A stretch of 13,048 nucleotides of DNA from an uncultured Mycoplasmataceae bacterium (lineage in GTDB: Bacteria > Bacillota_I > Bacilli_A > Mycoplasmatales > Mycoplasmoidaceae), in assembly GCA_949289925.1 (NCBI GenBank), contig CASEPW010000101.1:1-13048 (forward strand), given 5' to 3'. This document shows, piece by piece, positions 1 to 8,182 of the stretch; positions within the stretch are counted from its first letter, which is position 1, and the number at the start of each line of letters is the position of its first letter. The notes beneath the pieces are model-generated. The model was not told the origin of the DNA, searched no databases, and was given only the letters and a program-made list of their open reading frames with translations. The position numbers and the translations under genes were made by a program.

Positions 1-21
1 ACTAATAATTATAGTTATAAA

Positions 22-239
22 AGTGTTAAATTTTATCTTTCCAAAGAATCCTATGAAAGTGTTAAATTTTAACTTTCCAATGATAAATTTATAATCAATT
101 AAAAATTCTATTTAATGATAGATTATAATTTTATTATCAAGGATTAATAGTTTTTATACTTTTTAATGTTAATCCTTAAAAGTAGTTTCCCCAAAACTAT
201 CTACACTTCCATAAAAACTGTTAAATTTTATCTTTCCAA
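22..239. repeat. three copies of a 23-base direct repeat, possible transposon end
   Basis: Copies lie at 22-44, 58-80 and 217-239. The shared core is TGTTAAATTTTATCTTTCCA. The second copy has one change (TAACTTTCC for TATCTTTCC) and the third differs in its second and third bases. The first two start 36 bases apart and the third 159 bases further on. Between them is an inverted repeat with 9-base arms (139-147 and 169-177) and a small stem around CCCC (183-199). Several spaced copies of a ~20-base motif starting with TG are typical of transposase-binding ends, for example in IS21-like elements. No transposase is in the window, so a transposon end or remnant is an inference. A regulatory array is the alternative. 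Confidence 0.5.
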
Positions 240-280
240 TAACAAACTCACAATAAAATTAATGAAAAAAAATTCATATT

Positions 281-318
281 TTGTTTAAAAAAATAAACAA
301 TACTTTTAATAAAGTATT
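281..318. repeat. two adjoining small inverted repeats
   Basis: TTGTTTA (281-287) pairs with TAAACAA (294-300). AATACTTT (299-306) pairs with AAAGTATT (311-318) around a 4-base loop. Both lie in the gene-free stretch 1-410. In DNA this A+T-rich such stems are common. They could be a weak terminator for something further left or part of the repeat region, and I assign no function. Confidence 0.3.
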
Positions 319-327
319 ACTTAGTAT

Positions 328-354
328 TATAATGTGTTTAATGTGTCTTATAAT
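328..354 (+). promoter_or_regulatory. candidate -10 boxes for the membrane protein gene
   Basis: Two exact TATAAT hexamers, at 328-333 and 349-354, precede the ATG at 411. Neither has a convincing TTGACA-like -35 box at 17 bases, which is common in Mollicutes. A start near 340 or 361 would leave a leader of 50-70 bases. There is no clear Shine-Dalgarno sequence before 411. Confidence 0.35.
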
Positions 355-410
355 TATGAACTAATTAATGAAAATAAAAAAAATACATACTAAACACTAA
401 GTTAGTAATA

Positions 411-1481
411 ATGTCTTTATTACAATTGTTATTCATATCTTTATCTATTTATTTTTTAGTATTAACAGTTGATTCATTTAATGAATATGGTTGAATAGTA
501 AACCAAATAAATCCAAATGTTCCTGTAAGAATAGAAGAAAATAGGATATATTTTGTTCTATTCACATCACTTTATATATTAGTCTCTTTCATAATGCTAG
601 GTTTGATTATTAAAAATAACAGAAGATTTTTAAAAATAAATAAATTTACTTTCTTTATTAATTTTATATTTATTCCATATTATATTCATCAATCTATTTT
701 GAATTCAGATTTAATAAATTTTAAAAACTATTATGAATTAAACGATGGATTAAACAAAAGCATCGATCACAAAACCTTCTTTTTTGGGATATTAAACAAG
801 AAATATAGAAATAAACTTTTTTTTAATACTCTAATATATTACATAACGCTACTAATCTTTGTTGTAGGTATGATTCTATTATTTTTAAAACCAACAACTA
901 ATTTAGATCCAATGCATACTTTTATTATTGATAAATTATCTTATTTTACAAATATATCAAATATCCTTTGTTTTTTATATTTATCATTATTATTGTTTTT
1001 TAATAATAAAACAAATATGAAAAAAAATATATACTTAATAAATCTATCATCTTATATAGTTGTTGTTGGTTTAATTTATTGATGTTATTTAATGCCTGTT
1101 TCAGTTATGGGTGATGGAAAAAGTGCATTCGGTTGAGCAAGAGCTGTTTGATTACATACAGCAACACCAATTAGTTTTGTTGTTTTAAGTATTAATAGCT
1201 ATAGAACAAATAAGAATAAAAATCCAAATTTATTGAATAATATAGCTATAGGAGCTATTTATCCTGCATGATATGGAATGTATATATATTCACTACCATT
1301 TTTAGCAAGAGTTACAATATACGGTTTTATAACTAATCCTAACCCATATATGATTTTAGCTGATAAAACAAAACCATTAGGACATCCAGCTGCTATATTA
1401 TGCATAGTCGCTTTTGGTATATTTTTTATCTTATTTTTTACATTATTTAATTGAATAAATAAAAAGAAATATATTAAATAA
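411..1481 (+). CDS. polytopic membrane protein, DUF1600-like (unknown function)
   Basis: The 356-residue protein is almost entirely hydrophobic, with about eight membrane-spanning segments and short polar loops. In-frame TGA codons read as Trp (residue 224 and several later ones) carry the frame to TAA at 1479-1481. ATG 411 is the only in-frame ATG after the upstream TAA at 375. Recognisable landmarks are YFTNISN near residue 180, WLHTATP near 250, and IYPAWYG near 285. This pattern recalls the mycoplasma-specific DUF1600 family and, more distantly, the Pr6Pr/AIG1-like membrane proteins, which share an FTxxSN segment, a late His-Pro segment and a Pro-Tyr segment. Family membership is from memory of these motifs. 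No substrate or reaction can be assigned. Its stop codon directly abuts the end of the opposing plsC frame. Confidence 0.8.
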
Positions 1482-1571
1482 TTATTTGATAGAATCAAAT
1501 TCTTCTTGCATTTTTTCTTGGACTTTTTTTGCAAATATATTTCTATCAATATAAACAAAATTTGATGGTTG
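1482..1571 (-). pseudogene. plsC: detached C-terminal coding tail of plsC
   Basis: Downstream of the TAG at 1572-1574 the plsC frame stays open for 29 more codons to a TAA at 1482-1484. The predicted peptide begins QPSNFVYIDRN and ends EEFDSIK. That resembles the usual end of PlsC proteins, where a strand ending in a Pro is followed by a P-S-x-F-type stretch and a final amphipathic helix. The frame ends exactly against the stop codon of the convergent gene, as expected of an original gene boundary. It looks like former coding sequence, or sequence reached only by readthrough. Confidence 0.6.
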
Positions 1572-2234
1572 CTAAGGTTGTAATAATCAAATGAGTATTT
1601 CTTTTTTCTTTTGTTTTTCGTTTGATTTTTCCATATAAAATTCTTGATTAGAAATTACAATAGGTTGGATAGGACTCATCGTTTTATACGCTAATTCAAA
1701 TGCACCAGATTTAAAATCTAGCATTTTATCATTTGTGTTTCTAGTTCCTTCAGGAAATATAACTAAAATTTTATTGTCTTTTAAAGTTTTAATTTGATCA
1801 TTTAATGAAGTTACCATTTGTCTCAAATTTTCTCTATCAATATAAATAGTATCAATTAAATCAAAAACAAAAGAAAAATAAGATTCTTGTAATTCTTTTT
1901 TAGCAACAAACACAGGTCTAATATTACTTTTAAGATATAAAAAACAATAAATTAAAATTGGATCTATATTTGATCTATGATTTGAAATCACCAATTGAGA
2001 TTTAGATAAAATTTTTACATCCATTTCTTCAAATTGTTTCATTGTTATATTTTTTGTATATAAAAATAATTTAGCCAATGAAAAAACGCAATCATATCTT
2101 TCAGAATCTAAGAAATCATCAGGATTTTTTAGATATTTTTTAGCTTTTCTCTTTCCAAATAGTACTTTAAAAACCAAAATAATATATACAAATGGTAAAG
2201 AAATGTATCATAATATTTTTTTAAAAAATTGCAT
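1572..2234 (-). CDS. plsC: 1-acyl-sn-glycerol-3-phosphate acyltransferase, C-terminally truncated by TAG
   Basis: PlsC transfers an acyl chain to lysophosphatidate to make phosphatidate, the precursor of membrane phospholipids, at the inner membrane face. The ATG at 2232-2234 follows a good ribosome site (AAGGA) and lies two bases after the previous gene. An N-terminal hydrophobic anchor spans about residues 3-25, and one in-frame TGA codes for Trp there. The catalytic HX4D motif is NHRSNIDP (His86, Asp91). The acyl-acceptor-site motif FPEGTR covers about residues 160-165. The frame meets TAG at codon 221, giving 220 residues, against 250 if the frame ran to 1482. Both catalytic motifs remain, so activity may survive. 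A sequencing error, a recent mutation or readthrough are all possible. Confidence 0.85.
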
Positions 2235-2236
2235 AA

Positions 2237-3238
2237 CTAATCCTTAAATTTTATGAAACGACGATTTTCTTTTTTTACTCTTGAATTATCTAAAATATCA
2301 TCCTCTTCTGCAGGAGTTAAATATCTTAATGCAGTAGTTGGAATTCTTTCTTGAACTTGATTATTAGCTGGAACAAACTTATTTATTGTTGGTGTTTCAA
2401 CTTCGTTATTTTGAATTTTTTGAGTATTATTGAATAAATTATTTTTAGCTTGGTCTAGAGGAACAAAAGATGAAGAAGTATCATTAGAAAGTCTAATTGT
2501 TTTTCTAGGAATAAGCATTTTTGGTGCAGCAAGTTTATCATTTTGTTCAATTTTTATTTCAGGTTCTTCAAATAATCTATTAGTCAAATTAGACGCCTTT
2601 GTTTTATCAACATAAAAACCTGTATGATTAATTTGTTGATTGTTTTCAACTACTTGTTGATCATTTAAAAAATTTTTATCATTATTATCTTCATTAAATA
2701 ATTCATCTAAATCAAGTAATTTAGTTTGTTCTTTACTTAAACCATAATAATCAACTTCATTTTCATATTTTCTATCAAAATTTTCAACAATATTATAATC
2801 ATTAGAATTATCTAATACTTTATTATCTTTAATATTGTTGTTTTCGTTTTTTGAAAACAACCCTCTTTTTTTAACAGGAATTTTATGAGCATGATTTAAA
2901 TCATTTGATTTTAATCTTAAATTTTCATATTGAGATGAATTGTAATTTACATTAGATTTAATTTCATCATTAATAGATTTAAATGCAATTTCATCCATTT
3001 TCATACTAAGAGTTTTTTGACTATTATATTTGTTTGAATATAACGTATCTTTATTCGAAATGTTTTCTGATGATGTATATTTACTTTTAACTTCATCATT
3101 TGTTAAAAATTGATTGTGTGCAACCTTATCATAATCATAAAATCTAGAAACATCACTATTATCTGTTACCTTATTTTCAACTTTTGGTTGTTCATTTGTT
3201 TTTATTGTTTTATCTTTTTTTCAAAAATTAAATTTCAC
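2237..3238 (-). CDS. Asn-rich, probably disordered polar protein of unknown function
   Basis: I do not recognise this protein. If translated from GTG at 3236-3238 it has 333 residues. It is dominated by Asn, Asp, Glu, Lys, Gln and Ser, has no membrane segment or signal peptide, and looks largely disordered. A basic patch (KKRGLFSK) lies near residue 125, a more ordered stretch with PKMLIPRKTIRL near 235, and the end is basic (RVKKENRRFIKFKD). The GTG is chosen because the frame is open and similar in composition back to a TAG at 3245-3247. It starts with a short KFNFWKKDK-type segment and a weak AGG lies upstream. The first in-frame ATG is at 3004, which would shorten it to 255 residues. It lies 24 bases after the permease gene and two before plsC, so it is probably co-transcribed with both. 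Confidence 0.7.
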
Positions 3239-3262
3239 AAATACCTACTACTATAATATATA

Positions 3263-4858
3263 TTATACAATGTAATTACTAATCTTATATGATAATGTTT
3301 TTAATTTTTTTTCATATTTAAAATCTAAAATCATTGGAAGTGTCATTCCTAAAATATATATAAAAAGAACTAAAATTAGAAAAATAGAAGATAGAAATGT
3401 TTGTAATTGACTATTTATATCATAATTAATAATTACATATATTAATGAATAAAAAGGTGAAATAATTTCAAATGATAATGAAATTAAAATTAAAACCAAC
3501 GAAATGATTGCTGATGGTATAAATAATTTTGATTTTTTTGTTTTTATTTTTTTTGTCTTTCTATTAACTAAACATCCAAAGATTGAAAAACATATAAAAC
3601 CAAAAACCAATACTGCTGTTCAAGATGAGGATAAATCTGCAAATGAATATAATGCAGCAACTTGTTGATTAACTAATTCAAATCCACCAACATTTAAATA
3701 AGTTAATGAACCTATTATTGTAAAAACTATAACTACTGGAATACTTAAAACTAACGAAATAATAATACCTATTTTTGGTTTAGATAAATTTATTCTATTT
3801 TTATATCTAGAAAAAAATTCAAAAAATTCATCGTCTAATATTAATGATTCAATAAATCTAGGAGTTCACATTGCATATGAATTAACAATTCCAAAAACAC
3901 CAAATGCAATAAAAATAGAAAATATCCCATAAAATATTTTTCATACTTCAGAATTAAAAATGTTTTTAAAACCATCTCATGCACCATTTTCTGAACCAAC
4001 CATTGATGAAATAGCAATTAATAAATAAAAAAATGTAACCAATGATAAACCAATAACTAAAACTATAGGTGTCTTTTTTGGTTCTCTCATTTGTGATTGA
4101 ATACCTGCTGCAACATAGAAACCATCATATGCAAAAAATATTGAAGAAAGTGAACAAAACAATCCAATTCCTGGACTTATTGATTGAATCATATGTGGGC
4201 TATTATGATTAATTGGTGGTTCATTTGGTAAAACAATATTTGGAGGTAATGTCTTATTCAATCCTAAAACTACAAAACCTATAATTGCAGCAACAATCAT
4301 TGGTATAAATTTAACCATATTTATTATTCAAGATTGAATATTACCAATTCTTGATGACAAACCTGAAACAATAATAAATCAAACATTTGTTATAAGTGAA
4401 ACTAATAATATCGATCATCATGGTATCTGTGAAATATCTATACTAAATCCAAATGAATCTATTGCATCTATTAATGATTGGCATGCATAAACAGGCATAA
4501 AAAAATATGTGATAGGCATATATAAAAAACTCATGAAGTTTTTTGAAGCATAGTAAATCCACTTTCTATTAAAAACTTTATTTCACTGCATTATCCCTTT
4601 ATCACTTGATAAAGACGTTGAAGCAACTTCAACCAACGCTAATGCCATAGCAATAACTGCAAATGCTGCAATAATTCAAGAAATAATAGAAAGGATAAAA
4701 TCTTGATGGACATTATTTAAAATATATCTTGCTTTAAAAAAAACACCAGCACCAACACAAGAACCGATGACTAATAAAATAGAAGAAAAAAATCCGATCT
4801 TTTTCTTTTTATCTGTTGTTACTGTTACATCTTGTTTATTCTTAAAAAAATCAAACAT
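3263..4858 (-). CDS. APC-superfamily amino acid permease
   Basis: This is a 531-residue integral membrane protein with about 12 to 14 hydrophobic segments, the usual size for mycoplasma amino acid permeases. Residues 32-41 read GSCVGAGVFF, the glycine-rich G(S/A)xVGAG(I/V)F motif of the unwound first helix of APC transporters, which binds the substrate backbone. A second typical motif, FFAYDGFYVAAG, lies in the central half, followed by EPKKTP, a conserved cytoplasmic loop. TGA codons read as Trp occur throughout. The start ATG overlaps the TAA of the EIIB-like gene (TAATG), with AGAGG about 12 bases upstream. The substrate cannot be told from sequence. Mollicutes depend on amino acid uptake, so import driven by an ion gradient, or exchange, is the likely role. 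Confidence 0.9.
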
Positions 4859-5451
4859 TATTTTTTCAATTCATCCTCTAATTCTTGTTTTAATTGTTCA
4901 CTATAATTACCAAACAAAATTGTTATTTTATTTTCTGAAATTAATATTCCTCTTTGAGAAATATCTTTTATTTTATCTTTATCCACTAAATCAATATTAA
5001 TTAGAGTGACTTTTAAAGAAGAAATTGTTGATGAAATTTCAACAATATTTTGTTTTCCACCTAGTGCATGTATTAAAACTACAATGTTAAATGGAATGTT
5101 TGTTGATGTTTTTATAATATTTTCAGTATTATCTTCTATACGATCAATAATAGTTTTTTTGATAAATCCAAAAGTAATAACTAATAAAAAGTAATAGAAA
5201 AATTTTGTTTTATTATCTAATGACTTCAATAATTCAGAAATTTTAATATCATCATCTTCTATTTTTATATTATTTGAATTTGATGAAGGTTGAACATTAT
5301 GTTCACTAATTTTCTCTGTTACAAGAACTTCATCGTTTTGATTTTTTTCAACATCAATTTTTCTTGTTTTGAATTTTCTAGTTTTTTCATTAAATACTTG
5401 ATTATTCTCATTAATATATAGTTCTTCTTTTTCTATTTTTTTTGTAACCAT
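4858..5451 (-). CDS. membrane-anchored PTS EIIB-like protein lacking the catalytic Cys
   Basis: The 197-residue protein has three parts. Residues 1-75 are charged and probably disordered. One short hydrophobic segment (about 84-97) is followed by Lys-Lys. Residues 122-193 resemble the IIB domain of glucose-type phosphotransferase permeases: ALGGKQNI, then a strand, LVDKDKIKDI, RGILI and ITILFGNYSEQLKQEL. In active IIB domains the motif NCxTRLR carries the phosphorylated Cys. Here the aligned residues are S141-T-I-S-S-L-K147, so Cys, the Thr-Arg pair and the final Arg are replaced (T142 at the Cys position). It cannot phosphorylate sugar by the known mechanism. A scaffold, regulatory or sensor role is an inference. 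It overlaps nadK upstream and the permease downstream by TAATG junctions, with AAGGTGG as ribosome site. Confidence 0.7.
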   Translation of the reverse strand: MVTKKIEKEELYINENNQVFNEKTRKFKTRKIDVEKNQNDEVLVTEKISEHNVQPSSNSNNIKIEDDDIKISELLKSLDNKTKFFYYFLLVITFGFIKKTIIDRIEDNTENIIKTSTNIPFNIVVLIHALGGKQNIVEISSTISSLKVTLINIDLVDKDKIKDISQRGILISENKITILFGNYSEQLKQELEDELKK

Positions 5452-6227
5452 TATTCCACCTTATCAATAAAAGCATATCTTAACATTTTTGCATAACCAG
5501 AAACACTAGTATCAATTAATACTTTTGCATTTGAAGTACACATTTTAATTTTAATATTATTTTTTATATTATTGTTATTTATTTCATAACCATCAATTAA
5601 AAATGATCCAAAACTTTTTGTTCTATTCTCAATTTTAATATTAAGTATAGTTTTATTATTTAAAACTAATGGTGATTGCAAAGAAGTATTATAGCGATTT
5701 TGAATACTTTCAACTTCTGAAAAAATCATAGCTGATAAATTTGGAAAAACTATTGGTGCACCAATAGATTTATTTCTTGCTGTTGAACCTAAATTAGTTG
5801 ATACATTAAAACCGTTTGCAAAAAATTTTTGAACATACACATTGTTTATTTTTAATTGAAAATTAGTTGTGTGGTTATTATTAAAAGCAAAATCATTTAC
5901 ACAAAAATATTTATTTTGATCATCAATAGTTACCTCTAATAAATCAAGATTTATAAACCTATCATTATTGATTGCATAAAATATACTTTTTTTATCAATA
6001 AAATTAGAAAAAGAATAAAAACCTAACGTTCCTGAATTAATAAAAATTATCTTAATTTTATTATGTAAATATTTTTGTATAGTAGAAAGAAAAAACCCAT
6101 CTCCGCCAATAATGAATAAAATTTCAAAATTATCTTCAGAAAATTTATGGTCTTTAAGGATGTTTAAAATTTTTTTTCTAAGAACATCACTTTTATTATT
6201 TGGTGCACTAACTATATTAAAAGTCAT
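5451..6227 (-). CDS. nadK: NAD kinase
   Basis: NAD kinase phosphorylates NAD to NADP in the cytoplasm, the only known route to NADP. This version has 258 residues, near the short end for the family. GGDG at residues 41-44 holds the Asp (D43) that acts in catalysis. NSGTLGFYS (64-72) and CVND (109-112) match the nucleotide-binding NxGxLGF and NE/ND motifs. The segment around 138-158 corresponds to the usual STPTGSTAYNxSxGG, but reads STNLGSTARNKSIGA, so several normally conserved positions differ. The frame is open far upstream into antisense argS. ATG 6225-6227 is chosen because the product then begins just before the first conserved strand. A TATAAT box sits six bases before it. The stop overlaps the next gene by one base. 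Confidence 0.88.
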   Translation of the reverse strand: MTFNIVSAPNNKSDVLRKKILNILKDHKFSEDNFEILFIIGGDGFFLSTIQKYLHNKIKIIFINSGTLGFYSFSNFIDKKSIFYAINNDRFINLDLLEVTIDDQNKYFCVNDFAFNNNHTTNFQLKINNVYVQKFFANGFNVSTNLGSTARNKSIGAPIVFPNLSAMIFSEVESIQNRYNTSLQSPLVLNNKTILNIKIENRTKSFGSFLIDGYEINNNNIKNNIKIKMCTSNAKVLIDTSVSGYAKMLRYAFIDKVE

Positions 6228-6233
6228 AACTTT

Positions 6234-6246
6234 ATTATAGTATAAT
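6234..6246. promoter_or_regulatory. mirror-symmetric divergent promoter of nadK and argS
   Basis: The sequence is ATTATA-G-TATAAT, a perfect palindrome centred on base 6240. On the + strand TATAAT (6241-6246) is followed by six bases and then ATG 6253 (argS). On the - strand TATAAT (6239-6234) is followed by six bases and then ATG 6227 (nadK). Transcription normally starts about 6-8 bases past a -10 box, so both messages would begin at or next to the start codon. Neither gene has room for a Shine-Dalgarno site in its leader. No good -35 box is visible on either side. Confidence 0.6.
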
Positions 6247-6252
6247 ATATAT

Positions 6253-7905
6253 ATGATTATAAATCTAATTAATAATGAAATTACAAAAGCACTAAATTGT
6301 ATCAAGAAAGATATAAAAGTTAATTTTTTAGTTGAAAAAAGTAAATCAATCCAATTTGGAGATTTTTCTACAAATGTAGCATTAGTTTCTTCAAAAATAT
6401 TAAATAAAAATCCAATGGAAATTGCTGAATTATTAACAAGTGAATTAAGAAAATCAATTTTTTTTAAAGATATCAATGTTACTAAGCCTGGATTTATTAA
6501 TTTATTCTTATCAGATGCTATAAATGAAAAATTGATTAACAATATTTTAGAAGAAAAAAATGATTTTGGAAAATTCCCAATAATTAACAATGATATATAT
6601 TCAGTTGAGTATGTTTCTGCAAACCCAACCGGATATTTACATGTCGGACATGCAAGAAATGCTGTTTTAGGTAATTGTTTAATTAATCTTTTACAATGAT
6701 CAGGTCATAATGTTATTTCTGAATATGTTGTTAATGATGCAGGTAATCAAATGAATAATTTAGCAACTGCAGTTTTAATTAGATATCTTCAACTATTTGA
6801 TATTGATATTGAATTACCTGAAGATTCTTATCATGGTAATGAAATTATTTTAGTTGCAAAAGCATTAAAAGATAAATACCAAGATAAATTTGTTAATTTA
6901 AAAATTGATGAAAATAATCAAATAATTGATAAAGATGCTCGATTTGAAATTAGATGATTTGCAAGAGATTTTTTACTAGATATTATTAAAAAAGATTTAA
7001 AAGACTTAGGAGTTGAAATTGAATATTACTATTCTGAATATGAAACACATAAAAAGAATTTAATTCCAAAATTAATTGAAGATTTAGAAGAAAAAAAAGT
7101 TGCTTATAAAAAAGATGGAGCTATTTGATTAAAAACTACAAATTACGGAGATGATAAAGATAGGGTTTTAATCAAATCAGATGGTACTCCTACATATTTT
7201 GCGCCTGACATTTATTATCACAATTATAAATTGAAGAATCATGGTACAAAATATGTCATAAACATTTGAGGTTCTGATCATTATTCTTATATTGTTAGAA
7301 TGAGAGCAGCTTTATTGTGCCTTGGTTATAGTGAAGAACAATTTAAAGTTGTATGTATGCAAATGGTTAGATTAGTTAAAAATGGTAAAGAATATAAGAT
7401 GTCAAAAAGAACAGGACAATCTTTAACTTGTAGAGATTTAATCGATACTTTAACTAAAGATGTTGCAAGATGATTTCTAATCTCTCAATCAGCAAATAAT
7501 CATATTGAAATTGATGTTGATATAGCTACAAAAAAAGATAATTCTAATCCATTTTATTATGTTCAATATGCATATGCAAGAGGAATTGCATTATTAAATA
7601 AAGAAAAAGTTGAAAAACCAAAATCATTTAAAAATCTAAATTCTGAAATTGAGAGAGAAATTTTAAATGAATTACATTATTTTAAATATACAATTTTAAA
7701 TGCTGCTAAAACGTATGAACCATATAAAATAACAGTTTATCTAATGAACCTTGCAAAATTATTTCATAACTACTACACAAATAATAAAATTTTAGACAAT
7801 AATAATAAAAATAAAAATGAACAATACTACCTTATAAAAGCTGTGTGCCAAGTGGTAAAGAATGGTTTATCAATTCTAGGGATTATAGCATTAGAAAGGA
7901 TGTAA
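6253..7905 (+). CDS. argS: arginyl-tRNA synthetase
   Basis: This class I synthetase charges tRNA-Arg with arginine. The 550-residue length is normal. The N-terminal tRNA-binding additional domain covers about residues 1-105 and contains the typical [10 protein letters not shown] (35-44). The ATP-binding HIGH motif appears as HVGH (130-133) within [27 protein letters not shown] matches the conserved PTYFxxDI region. The KMSKS-type motif is KMSKR (382-386). The C-terminal helical anticodon-binding domain ends in LERM, the characteristic ArgS ending. Several Trp codons are TGA. It is the first gene of a probable five-gene operon, with a putative leaderless start. The next ATG follows its stop after one base. 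Confidence 0.96.
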
Positions 7906-7906
7906 A

Positions 7907-8182
7907 ATGGCTTCAAAATTACATAATAATAAAAATAATGAAACTACTATTAAACCAAATGCAAAAAGAGAACATTTTAGTGATGATGAAGTTTATGTTG
8001 GTGAAGTTACATACTGAAGATCTAAAAATCCAAAAATTTCAAAAGCAAAATACAAAGATATAATATTAACAAATCGTTACGATTTTGGTAAAGATGCTCC
8101 AAGAAGATTTAAAAATTTTGCATGATTAAGAAGAGATAGAAAACCAAAAGATTATTTTGATGTGGGTATAAAGGAAAAATAA
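7907..8182 (+). CDS. small basic protein of unknown function in the argS operon
   Basis: This 91-residue protein is read with TGA as Trp, which is why a standard-code scan misses it. AAAGGATG is a good ribosome site before ATG 7907, and the TAA overlaps the cdd ATG (TAATG). The first 20 residues are polar and Asn/Lys-rich. The rest is strongly basic with many aromatic residues: VYVGEVTYWRSKNPK, YKDIILTNRYDF and then APRRFKNFAWLRRDRK. There is no membrane segment, Cys cluster or recognisable domain. The Arg/Lys/aromatic pattern would suit nucleic acid or ribosome binding, but that is only an inference. Its tight fit between two conserved genes, with proper translation signals, argues that it is real. 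Confidence 0.75.

Noticed and set aside
22..239. CRISPR array.
   Set aside because: Only three repeats, spacers of 13 and 136 bases, and no cas gene.
1484..1500. Hairpin ATTTGAT-AGA-ATCAAAT just after the membrane protein stop, considered as a terminator.
   Set aside because: A 7-bp A+T-rich stem with a 3-base loop and no clean T run. It also lies in the preserved plsC coding tail.
1259..1558. Minus-strand frame of about 99 codons across the plsC tail and the end of the membrane protein gene.
   Set aside because: It is in another frame than plsC and mostly antisense to the 411-1481 gene. Its residues look like random A+T-rich translation.
3263..4858. Apparent fragmentation of the permease gene into several pieces.
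   Set aside because: All breaks are TGA codons in one frame at plausible Trp sites, so with code 4 it is one intact gene. I checked 3611-3976 codon by codon and found no TAA or TAG.
4767..5194. Plus-strand short frames opposite the EIIB-like and permease genes.
   Set aside because: They lie within two genes with family matches on the other strand and have no ribosome site.
6228..6590. Upstream extension of the nadK frame by 121 codons.
   Set aside because: It runs antisense through the start of argS, the added peptide has no NAD kinase feature, and ATG 6227 gives the normal family start and sits after a promoter.
7845..8063. Plus-strand 72-codon frame over the end of argS and the small basic gene.
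   Set aside because: Both genes beneath it have ribosome sites and coupled junctions. This frame is a shadow rich in Lys and Met without its own signals.
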